Shown one piece after another: positions 1 to 6,501 of a stretch of 20,177 nucleotides of DNA. Made by a program: the position numbers and the translations under genes. The stretch covers positions 1 to 20,177 of the forward strand of contig JAFVBT010000026.1 in the NCBI GenBank assembly GCA_017479785.1. The letters run 5' to 3'. The DNA comes from Alphaproteobacteria bacterium. GTDB lineage: Bacteria; Pseudomonadota; Alphaproteobacteria; RF32; CAG-239. Below the pieces are notes generated by a model that was given only the letters and a program-made list of their open reading frames with translations, was not told where the DNA came from and did no database searches. How positions within the stretch are numbered: position 1 is the first letter of the stretch; every line of letters begins with the position of its first letter.

Positions 1-1641
1 AAGTGCTTCTTTAGAGGCAAATTCCTTGTCGTTGTGCGGATCGCAATAGCGCAAGAAATACCACGAAGAACCGGCCCAGTTAGGCATAACATCGGTTTCG
101 CGACGTGCATGACCGCCGCATTTCGGGCAAGTTGTATTCACCCATTCGGTGGCATTGGCCAAAGGCGAATCGCCGTTATCATTCGGGCGATAATCCGGTA
201 CATCAGGCAAGGTTAACGGCAGTTGATCTTCCGGAATTGGTTGCCAACCGCAGTGTTCACAATAAACCATCGGAATCGGCTCGCCCCAGTAGCGTTGACG
301 CGAGAACACCCAGTCACGCAGTTTGAAATTTACTTTCGGTTGCCCGAAACCTTTGTCTTGCGCATATTTAATTGCCGCGGCCATAGCGTCTTTTTTATCC
401 ATACCGTCCATAAAGCCGGAATTGATGTGAACACCGTCTTCTTCCCACGCTTCTTTAGAAATATCTCCGCCGGCTAATACTTGAATAATCGGCAGATTAA
501 ATACTTTTGCAAAGTCATAGTCGCGTTGGTCGTGTGCCGGAACCGCCATAATGGCGCCGGAGCCGTATCCGTTTAAAACATAATCGGAAATAAATACCGG
601 AATTAAAGTGTTTGTATAAGGATTCCGTGCTTTAATACCCTTTAGTTCAACACCGGTTTTGGTAGTGTCTGAAGTGCGTTGCAATTCGGATTTTTTTGCT
701 GTTTCATTCACATAATTTTGAACTTCTGCTGCATTTTCAAAGCGGTCCATCAGTTCAGCCACAAACGGGTGTTCCGGTGCCATCACGCAATAAGTTACGC
801 CGAAAGTTGTATCCGGACGCGTGGTATAAACCACCATCGGTTTGCTTAAGTTGTTGCCTGAATTATCGGTTAATTCAAAAGTAAGTTCCGCGCCTTCGGA
901 ACGACCAATCCAGTTAATTTGAGTTGTTTTAACGCGGTCAATAAAATCAACCATATCCAAATCATTAATCAATCTGTCGGCATATTTTGTAATAGCCAGC
1001 ATCCATTGTTCTTTGTCGCGACGAACAACTTCAGCACCGCATCGTTCACAATGTCCGTTGACAACTTCTTCGTTTGCCAATCCGACTTTGCAGGAAGGAC
1101 ACCAGTTAATTGCCATTTTATCCTTGTAAGCCAGTCCGTGTTTGAAAAACTGAATGAACATCCATTGTGTCCACTTGTAATATTCCGGATCACAAGTGTT
1201 GAAGCATCTGTCCCAATCAAATGAAAACCCGAGTGATTTTAACTGACGAGTAAAGTTTGCAATATTTTCTTTAGTGGAAACAGCCGGGTGGACACCGGTT
1301 TTGATTGCGTAATTTTCCGCCGGCAGACCGAAAGCATCAAACCCCATCGGATACAAAACATTGAAACCCTGCATGCGTTTTTTGCGCGCAATTGTATCAA
1401 GTGCGGTATAAGAGCGCGGGTGCCCGACGTGCAGACCGGCACCGGACGGATACGGAAATTCAACCAAAGCATAAAACTTAGGCTTATTGTAATCAATATC
1501 TACCTTATATGCTTTTTCGTCTTCCCAAATTTTTTGCCATTTTGCTTCAATGGTGCGGAAATTGTAGCGTTCTTCGTTTTGCCAATCTTTGCGCCATTCT
1601 TCCCATGTTTCTTTTCCGTTATAACGGGCTTTTCCAGACAT
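1..1641 (-). CDS. leuS: Leucyl-tRNA synthetase, 5' part (runs off left edge)
   Basis: Class I aminoacyl-tRNA synthetase that charges tRNA-Leu in the cytoplasm. I translated the minus strand from the ATG at 1641; 547 codons stay open to the window edge, so the C-terminal part with the KMSKS loop is not seen. The HIGH box reads PSGAGLHVGH, ending near residue 74. A zinc-module-like pair of CxxC motifs (CPSC and CERC) follows in the first third. Then come the editing-domain stretch with TTRPDTTFG and the late motif GSSWYFLRYCDP. The start has a fair ribosome binding site (AGAGG, 7 nt upstream), and no other Met lies before the HIGH box. About 27 residues precede the usual family start (YNFRTIEAKWQ). 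The signature (GAGLHVGHPRS; MPNWAGSSWYF) resembles LeuRS from Firmicutes, Bacteroidetes or spirochaetes more than the common proteobacterial form, which suggests replacement by transfer. Identity is certain; origin is inference. Confidence 0.97.
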   Translation of the reverse strand, partial: MSGKARYNGKETWEEWRKDWQNEERYNFRTIEAKWQKIWEDEKAYKVDIDYNKPKFYALVEFPYPSGAGLHVGHPRSYTALDTIARKKRMQGFNVLYPMGFDAFGLPAENYAIKTGVHPAVSTKENIANFTRQLKSLGFSFDWDRCFNTCDPEYYKWTQWMFIQFFKHGLAYKDKMAINWCPSCKVGLANEEVVNGHCERCGAEVVRRDKEQWMLAITKYADRLINDLDMVDFIDRVKTTQINWIGRSEGAELTFELTDNSGNNLSKPMVVYTTRPDTTFGVTYCVMAPEHPFVAELMDRFENAAEVQNYVNETAKKSELQRTSDTTKTGVELKGIKARNPYTNTLIPVFISDYVLNGYGSGAIMAVPAHDQRDYDFAKVFNLPIIQVLAGGDISKEAWEEDGVHINSGFMDGMDKKDAMAAAIKYAQDKGFGQPKVNFKLRDWVFSRQRYWGEPIPMVYCEHCGWQPIPEDQLPLTLPDVPDYRPNDNGDSPLANATEWVNTTCPKCGGHARRETDVMPNWAGSSWYFLRYCDPHNDKEFASKEAL

Positions 1642-1682
1642 TACAAACCTCTTTATTTTTATAAAAAATCACAACTTGGATT

Positions 1683-1711
1683 ACGCTAGCACATTATTTT
1701 GCGAATTTCAA
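1683..1711 (-). promoter_or_regulatory. Putative sigma70-type promoter of leuS
   Basis: Minus-strand -35 TTGAAA at 1711-1706, a 17-nt spacer, and an extended -10 TGC-TAGCGT at 1688-1683. It lies about 40 bases upstream of the leuS ATG and just downstream of a minus-strand terminator-like hairpin, as expected for an isolated promoter. The -10 is a poor match, so this is a pattern call only. Confidence 0.4.
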
Positions 1712-1741
1712 CGTTTATAAGTATTATGCACAAACACAAAA

Positions 1742-1767
1742 GACAGCCCGAGCGATAAGCTCGGACT
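1742..1767 (-). terminator. Minus-strand hairpin with T-rich tail upstream of leuS
   Basis: On the minus strand a 10-bp stem (CAGTCCGAGC / GCTCGGGCTG, one G-T pair) closes a TTATC loop and is followed by TCTTTTGTGTTT. There is no T-run on the plus-strand side, so it works as a terminator only for minus transcription. No gene is visible just upstream on that strand, so what it terminates is unclear. It may end an unannotated small RNA or shield the leuS promoter. Confidence 0.6.
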
Positions 1768-1816
1768 GCCGGCTCCTGCTACCCTTTGTTGTCGCTATTC
1801 TCAATTTCACGGCAAC

Positions 1817-1840
1817 AAAAAAAGTCGCTTAAAAAGCGAC
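1817..1840 (-). terminator. Second minus-strand terminator-like hairpin
   Basis: On the minus strand a 7-bp perfect stem (GTCGCTT / AAGCGAC) with a 3-nt loop is followed at once by seven Ts. This is a textbook intrinsic terminator shape. As with its neighbour at 1742-1767, no minus-strand gene leads into it. Confidence 0.6.
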
Positions 1841-1867
1841 CGGAAGCTGAAAATCCGAGATTGTGTT

Positions 1868-1896
1868 TTGCAAAGTACAAAAAAACGGCATATTAA
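1868..1896 (+). promoter_or_regulatory. Putative sigma70-type promoter for the 381-aa gene
   Basis: -35 TTGCAA (1868-1873), 17-nt spacer, -10 TATTAA (1891-1896), about 47 bases before the ATG at 1943. The same form (TTGCAA, 17 nt, TATTAT) occurs upstream of the terB-like operon, which supports it as a local promoter consensus. The expected 5' leader contains the small hairpin ACGCT-TGT-AGCGT at 1907-1919. Confidence 0.55.
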
Positions 1897-1942
1897 CGAA
1901 AAAATAACGCTTGTAGCGTAGGATAACCCCAAGGGGAAGGTA

Positions 1943-3088
1943 ATGAACGACAAAGCTTTTTTGCGATACGCTCTGGAGCAATCTTTTATATTTCCGCAAG
2001 CGGATGTTGCGGAAGGAATTGTTTTAAGCCGCGGTGAAGGCAAGTCTGCCGGCTATACGTTTGCAGATTATAAACGCCCGCATATTGTGCCGTATTATTT
2101 GCCGTTCTCGGTGACTCGTAAATATGCTAAATCTGCCACACATGATATCATTCGTTGCCCGCGTCTTTATGCTGAATATGATATGTTTAAGCACGATTTA
2201 TCGGAGAATATTATTATGCCTGCCGATTTTGCCGAATTGCGCAAAGCTGAAAAAGTGTTGGATTTGAACAGTGTCAGCAGGCAGGCGGCGCAAAGAAAGA
2301 AAGTTACCGCAACAATTTTTCCGTCTGCTTTTACCGAGCAATATAAAAATATCTGTTCGCAATACGCGGCCGATATGCACAAAGCAGAGGAAGTTTATAA
2401 GCAAAATCCGATAGCGGTTAATATTGCGCTGTTGAATGATTTTGCCGATGTATTTCAAAAGTTTATGAAACGCGCTCGTTGGCCGCATTTGGGGCTTAAA
2501 CGTAATAGAAAGCAGATGTTGTATTATTTGAACGAGGCGGCACAGTTGCTGAAAACACACCAGATTTTAGCACAGGATTTTTGCGCAACGCATGAGTTTT
2601 ACGGTGAAGATAAAAAACTCTTTCGTAAAGAGGCACGGCGTTGTCGTGAAATATTTGAAAACTTGATAAAACTGATGCGTCAACTGCCCGACGAATCACA
2701 GCTTTTTGTTGTTATTCAGGAACTTTTAATCAGTCCGCAAAAATTTCATAATGCTTTGAAGGCTTATCGGGAAGAACACAAATGTGAAAATGCCGATAAA
2801 ATTGCCGATTTGCGGCGCAAAGAGCAGAAACTGTTTCGCTATTTTGCGATGTTGCAATATCTGAACGGTGTGCGCGCGGCATTTGAAAATCGGTTTTTGG
2901 ATGAATGCCCGCAAAAACGCCCGCCGGCGTTACCGACCGTTTCGCCCGAAGACGAATTGAAAAAAATCAGCAAAATCGTGGCGGAAAGCAAGGCCATTCA
3001 AATCACTGCCGGTAAGTTGGCCGCTATGTATATGTCGGCGCTTAAAAATTATGATTCCGTTCACAAGGAATTTTTGAAAACATTATAA
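1943..3088 (+). CDS. Uncharacterised 381-aa basic helical protein
   Basis: I do not recognise this protein. It is a soluble-looking, Lys/Arg-rich and mostly helical sequence, with no signal peptide and no membrane segment. The N-terminal ~60 residues are richer in aromatics and proline (PHIVPYYLPFSV). Residues ~120-330 look like long helices with several scattered Cys (for example ATHEFYGEDKK, ARRCREIFENL, EEHKCENAD). The C-terminus reads like a short coiled coil. The ATG at 1943 has a good ribosome binding site (GGGGAAGG just upstream) and a promoter candidate at 1868-1896, so translation is likely. It is separated from the next gene by 88 bases that hold another promoter candidate, so it is probably its own transcription unit. 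It stands next to two other unrecognised genes on the same strand. A lineage-specific protein is the best description. Confidence 0.8.
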   Translation: MNDKAFLRYALEQSFIFPQADVAEGIVLSRGEGKSAGYTFADYKRPHIVPYYLPFSVTRKYAKSATHDIIRCPRLYAEYDMFKHDLSENIIMPADFAELRKAEKVLDLNSVSRQAAQRKKVTATIFPSAFTEQYKNICSQYAADMHKAEEVYKQNPIAVNIALLNDFADVFQKFMKRARWPHLGLKRNRKQMLYYLNEAAQLLKTHQILAQDFCATHEFYGEDKKLFRKEARRCREIFENLIKLMRQLPDESQLFVVIQELLISPQKFHNALKAYREEHKCENADKIADLRRKEQKLFRYFAMLQYLNGVRAAFENRFLDECPQKRPPALPTVSPEDELKKISKIVAESKAIQITAGKLAAMYMSALKNYDSVHKEFLKTL

Positions 3089-3115
3089 AATCGTCTGATT
3101 TTTACACAAAAACAC

Positions 3116-3150
3116 TGGACAAAAACAAAAAGCCGTGCTATTCTTATAAT
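3116..3150 (+). promoter_or_regulatory. Putative promoter for the 675-aa / 402-aa gene pair
   Basis: TGGACA at 3116-3121, 17-nt spacer, TATTCT at 3139-3144, directly followed by a perfect TATAAT at 3145-3150 whose own -35 would be weak (AAAACA). Either -10 would place the transcription start about 20-30 bases before the ATG at 3177. A GGAG ribosome binding site lies 8 bases before that ATG. Confidence 0.5.
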
Positions 3151-3176
3151 AGAAAAGGTCGTTTGGAGTTAAAACA

Positions 3177-5204
3177 ATGGCTACGGATGTTAAGACACAG
3201 GTTCAAGAATTATTGAAAATTTGCAAAGATGAAAATCGCGGTATTAATAGTGTTGGAGCCAAAGCGATTCTTGCCGAGCTGGCAAGAATGAAAGAAAGAG
3301 ATTTGAAACAATCAATTTCTAGAGCAATGAGGAATATAAACTCAAAAGATATGACACTTCTTAAGCAGATTAATAAAGCAATTAAAACTTTACAAGAAAA
3401 CAGTCCGGCGCAGGAAACGCTTGAGCCACAAGGTAAGAAGGAAGAGAAAAAGCCTGAGCCAAAAGTAGAAGCATCAGATGATAAGAAAAAAGATAAAAAG
3501 CCTGCAACAAAATCTGATACACAACAATTATCGGATATGCAAAGGAAGAAACTGACTGCATATGCACTGTTGGCTTCGGAGCTTGGTGTTGATCTTTCGG
3601 CTGTTACGAGAAAAAATTTCGGTAGAACATTATCCAAGCTTGAAAGAAGGCAAGTTACCATAGATTTACGCGAATATATCTTCGGACGAGCAGATAAATG
3701 TTCCGATTTTGCAACGGATTATATCGAAGCGGAAAGGATAGATGATAAGTATCGGAAACAGCACTGGAAAACAGTTTTGAATGTTTTGAAAAATGCAATT
3801 AAGCCGCAGAAGAATGGAGCTGAACCAAATACGGACAGATTGGTGGAAATTGCCGCGAAGGTTAGCGAAATTTCCACGAATAAAAAAATTACCGAACAAG
3901 CGAGTGAGTTTTTGAAAAAAATTACTTCGCAATCGGAAAAACAAGGAGAAGAAAATATGGCAGAAGATACAATAAAAGAAACAGTGGCTGAAGAAGTAAC
4001 AGAAGAAGCAGTGACTGAAAACAAAACAGAAGAAACGGCGCCTAAAAAATATGTTCCGAATGAAACTTTGAAAAAAATGGCGGGTATTGCCGGTGTTGAG
4101 TGGGAAGGTGTCGAAAACGAAGAAACACTGATTGAAAAAATCCAAGGTGCGGGATATAAGGTTGACGGCGCAAAATTGCTCAAGTTGGACGGTTCAAACG
4201 AAACGGAAGTCAATATAGAAGAAGAACTGAAAAAACAAACGGATGAGGAAGAAAAGAAAGCTAATCCTCTTAAAGTTTCTGCTGATACCAATGAGCCGCA
4301 GCCGCAACCTGCACCGCAACAAGATACAGAAGATAGAAAATGGATAGAAGAAAAAATTGCTTATTACAGCGCTCTCAGTTCTGCCGGAAAAATTAAGGAC
4401 TATCAACAAGATACTTCTGTGACAGATGGATTCGCGGCTGAATTTAACAATTCCAAAATTCATTATTCTTCAAAAACAAATGTGGCAGTTTCTAAAGATG
4501 CCGGTTATAAAGTTTATGATGTTATGCTCAAAGATCCGCATAATGTCGGGCGGCCGGTCAATTTTTCCGACAATATGACACCGGAAATGGCTGCGCGCTT
4601 GTATGCCGCTTGCATTATGAACGGTAATGAAGTGGGGGGTGCTGTTCCGCAATTGACCGACGAAATGAAAGAGCAGTTAAAAGAAGAAATGGACGCTGAG
4701 AATTATGCTGTTTTTGAAGCAAAATTGGCGGCACGCACGCAAAATGCATCTGAGCAAAATTCGCAAGCGCAACAGGAAAAAACGGAACCGACGGCCGAAG
4801 AAATTAAGCAGGCAATGAAAGACCAGTATAAAATGTCGGTTATGGAAAATAACGGCACCATTAAAAAAACAGCAGATGGTTACGAAAAAGGCGAAAATGG
4901 AACAGATGAAGATCTTCAGAAATATAACGAGATGAGTGAAAGAGCCAAAACCGGCAAGCCGATGCTTTTTGAACAATTCAAAAAGTCTCCCGAGGAATTC
5001 CGTAAGTTGATGAGCGAGGTTATTGAAGAAGAAAAATTGGGAATAAAATTGGATGATGTGAAAATAAAAATACAAGAACGAGAGAATACGGAGAAAGGAA
5101 AAAATACATACGCCGGACATGAAGATCAGAGAAATAAAGTACGTAATGTCGGATTGGAAATACCGAATATCGGTGTTATAGACTTAAGTCGTGGCAGTCG
5201 TTAA
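3177..5204 (+). CDS. Uncharacterised 675-aa acidic/basic multi-segment protein
   Basis: I do not recognise this protein. Order of segments: residues 1-75, helical; ~76-117, a low-complexity Lys/Glu/Pro linker; ~118-255, a second helical segment (YALLASELGVDLSAV); ~256-290, a Glu/Thr-rich stretch; ~290-345, a small compact segment (AGVEWEGVENEETLIEKIQG); then a Gln/Pro linker (EPQPQPAPQQ); ~385-480, a more ordered region with KVYDVMLKDPHNVGRPVNF and LYAACIMNGNEVGG; then a charged tail. No signal peptide or membrane helix is seen. Met261 (ATG at 3957) is preceded by AAGGAG at ideal spacing, so a 415-aa product could also be made from the second half. The stop lies 24 bases before the next gene, with which it probably forms an operon. 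Its tail is very rich in Lys, Glu and Gln. Confidence 0.8.
   Translation: MATDVKTQVQELLKICKDENRGINSVGAKAILAELARMKERDLKQSISRAMRNINSKDMTLLKQINKAIKTLQENSPAQETLEPQGKKEEKKPEPKVEASDDKKKDKKPATKSDTQQLSDMQRKKLTAYALLASELGVDLSAVTRKNFGRTLSKLERRQVTIDLREYIFGRADKCSDFATDYIEAERIDDKYRKQHWKTVLNVLKNAIKPQKNGAEPNTDRLVEIAAKVSEISTNKKITEQASEFLKKITSQSEKQGEENMAEDTIKETVAEEVTEEAVTENKTEETAPKKYVPNETLKKMAGIAGVEWEGVENEETLIEKIQGAGYKVDGAKLLKLDGSNETEVNIEEELKKQTDEEEKKANPLKVSADTNEPQPQPAPQQDTEDRKWIEEKIAYYSALSSAGKIKDYQQDTSVTDGFAAEFNNSKIHYSSKTNVAVSKDAGYKVYDVMLKDPHNVGRPVNFSDNMTPEMAARLYAACIMNGNEVGGAVPQLTDEMKEQLKEEMDAENYAVFEAKLAARTQNASEQNSQAQQEKTEPTAEEIKQAMKDQYKMSVMENNGTIKKTADGYEKGENGTDEDLQKYNEMSERAKTGKPMLFEQFKKSPEEFRKLMSEVIEEEKLGIKLDDVKIKIQERENTEKGKNTYAGHEDQRNKVRNVGLEIPNIGVIDLSRGSR
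3943..3959 (+). promoter_or_regulatory. Internal ribosome binding site and in-frame ATG
   Basis: AAGGAG followed by ATG at 3957, in frame with the 675-aa gene at codon 261. It falls exactly where a Ser/Gln/Glu-rich linker ends and a new low-complexity N-terminus (MAEDTIKE) begins. It may be a true second start, or the remnant of a fusion of two adjacent genes. The surrounding purine-rich codons (Lys/Glu) could also produce it by chance. Confidence 0.4.
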
Positions 5205-5228
5205 TCTTTAACATAAAAGGAGGATGCT

Positions 5229-6437
5229 ATGGTTGATTTCAGCGGAGAATTTAAGGAGTTTTTGAAAAAATATAACTCCTCGGCGTTGGCTAAGGTGGAA
5301 GATAGCCAAACACCCCCTGATGTTTTGAACAGCATTTATAATGAGTATGTCAGAACTTTTGAAATTTGGGAAAAATTGCCGCAGACCTTGCGTGATCGGT
5401 ATGATATTGTTCCACAAGATATTATGGACGCCGCGGCAAGAGGTGAGATTGAAACGCTGAGAACAATGGAAAATGATTCAACTTTGAAAACAGCAGCAGA
5501 AGCTCGTGAAAAAGTTGATGAAGCGCATAAAAAAGCGGCAAAGTATCCTGATATTGTTATACCTGCCGCGGTTGCCGTTTTTGCAACGGCGGCTATTGCC
5601 GGTTATTCGGATCAGGCTTCGCATGATTTGGCAATTGAGCGCCAGTTCAGTGACGATATTTGGGAAAAGGCGAAAGGGCGCAAACTTACCGACGAAGAAG
5701 TCAATCTTTTGCGTGAAAGCAGAAAACGTGTTCATGCCATTATTTCTAAAGATTGGGCAGAGCATCAGCCGGAAAAAATGTTGGTTCGTATGTTTGCCCG
5801 CCTGAATCGTCATCCGGAGAAAAAGGATGAGTTCTTGCCGAAGATTGCGGATTTAATTCAGAAAATTGAAACAGAAAATCGTCAGGGCGAATTGCTGAAA
5901 TATTTGAATCATCCGGTTGTTCAATCTAAGTTGTCGCGGTTCTCTACCGAAACGCTTGATTTAATGAATACAAGTTTGTTGAAAAATGTGCCGGCCGAAC
6001 TGCAGAACGGCTATTTGGCAAATACCATTCCGCTGAAGATAAAAATGGCAGAATTGGCCGATACGGATATTACCGGAAAGGCGGATATTCAGGCACGTAT
6101 TCATGCTATTGTTCAAGATGCCAAGGAAAACGGTATCGGTATTGATTTCAAAAACTACTTACCGCATTCTCCGCATCCGATGTCGGCCGATGTTCGTCAA
6201 CAATTGATGATTGCTTGTTGCGTAAACGGTGTGCCGTATCGTTCGCCGATTTCAGAAAAAATAAACTTGAATTCAGAATATTTTAAGAGTTTACCTGCTG
6301 ATGTACAAACTCTTGTGGCTTCAAGGGAAATTCAGTTGGCAAAAGAGCAAATTGTCAGCAAGGAGCGTGTTGCCAGCACCAAGGAATTGTATGCCAATAT
6401 GCCTTCAATTATGGCAATGCGCGGCGGACGCGAGTAA
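5229..6437 (+). CDS. Uncharacterised 402-aa protein with one hydrophobic segment
   Basis: I do not recognise this protein. It has a near-perfect ribosome binding site (AAGGAGG, 6 nt before the ATG) and follows the 675-aa gene by 24 bases. Residues 1-105 are helical and charged. Residues ~108-125 (IVIPAAVAVFATAAIAGY) form a single short hydrophobic stretch that could be a membrane helix or a buried helix; there is no N-terminal signal peptide. The rest is helical. Near residues 318-335 the sequence MSADVRQQLMIACCVNG resembles MTPEMAARLYAACIMNG in the preceding protein, which suggests a shared small domain. The C-terminus is RGGRE. A strong hairpin terminator follows immediately. Function unknown. 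Confidence 0.8.
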   Translation: MVDFSGEFKEFLKKYNSSALAKVEDSQTPPDVLNSIYNEYVRTFEIWEKLPQTLRDRYDIVPQDIMDAAARGEIETLRTMENDSTLKTAAEAREKVDEAHKKAAKYPDIVIPAAVAVFATAAIAGYSDQASHDLAIERQFSDDIWEKAKGRKLTDEEVNLLRESRKRVHAIISKDWAEHQPEKMLVRMFARLNRHPEKKDEFLPKIADLIQKIETENRQGELLKYLNHPVVQSKLSRFSTETLDLMNTSLLKNVPAELQNGYLANTIPLKIKMAELADTDITGKADIQARIHAIVQDAKENGIGIDFKNYLPHSPHPMSADVRQQLMIACCVNGVPYRSPISEKINLNSEYFKSLPADVQTLVASREIQLAKEQIVSKERVASTKELYANMPSIMAMRGGRE

Positions 6438-6452
6438 AATTACACGGCAAAT

Positions 6453-6485
6453 AAAAAAACGCGGTTTTCAGGCCGCGTTTTTTTG
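6453..6485. terminator. Bidirectional intrinsic terminator
   Basis: An A-run, CGCGG (6460-6464), an 8-nt loop, CCGCG (6473-6477) and a run of seven Ts. Because the A-run mirrors the T-run it can end transcription from both sides: the plus-strand gene ending at 6437 and the minus-strand gene ending at 6502. The GC stem is 5 bp, extended by A-T pairs. Confidence 0.85.
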
Positions 6486-6501
6486 TTGGAAATGTTTGTA
6501 A

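Larger units (their letters stand above)
1642..1942. other. Structured intergenic region between leuS and the divergent 381-aa gene
   Basis: About 300 bases with no convincing ORF. It holds a likely leuS promoter, a likely promoter for the plus-strand gene at 1943, and three minus-strand hairpins with T-rich tails (1742-1767, 1817-1840 and 1899-1919). A further inverted repeat, TTTGTTG / CAACAAA, lies around 1785-1820. I compared it by eye with tmRNA, 4.5S/SRP RNA, 6S RNA and RNase P signatures and found no match. It could encode a small minus-strand RNA, but this is not shown. Confidence 0.5.

Noticed and set aside
919..1689. Plus-strand ORFs of 101 and 133 aa over the leuS region
   Set aside because: They run antisense to a clear LeuRS reading frame with the HIGH motif and zinc-module cysteines.
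1742..1840. Possible small SRP RNA, tmRNA or tRNA on either strand
   Set aside because: No SRP tetraloop consensus, tmRNA ends, or tRNA T-arm and acceptor pairing could be found; only hairpins with T-rich tails.
1807..2043. 78-aa minus-strand ORF ending in a Leu-rich stretch upstream of leuS, a possible leader peptide
   Set aside because: It starts inside the opposite gene, has no ribosome binding site, and its Leu-rich end is produced by the T-run of the hairpin at 1817-1840.
3203..4463. Several long minus-strand ORFs (up to 190 aa) opposite the 675-aa gene, rich in Phe, Ser and Cys
   Set aside because: They are antisense images of Lys/Glu/Gln-rich codons (AAA/GAA read back as TTT/TTC), with no ribosome binding sites and no family features.
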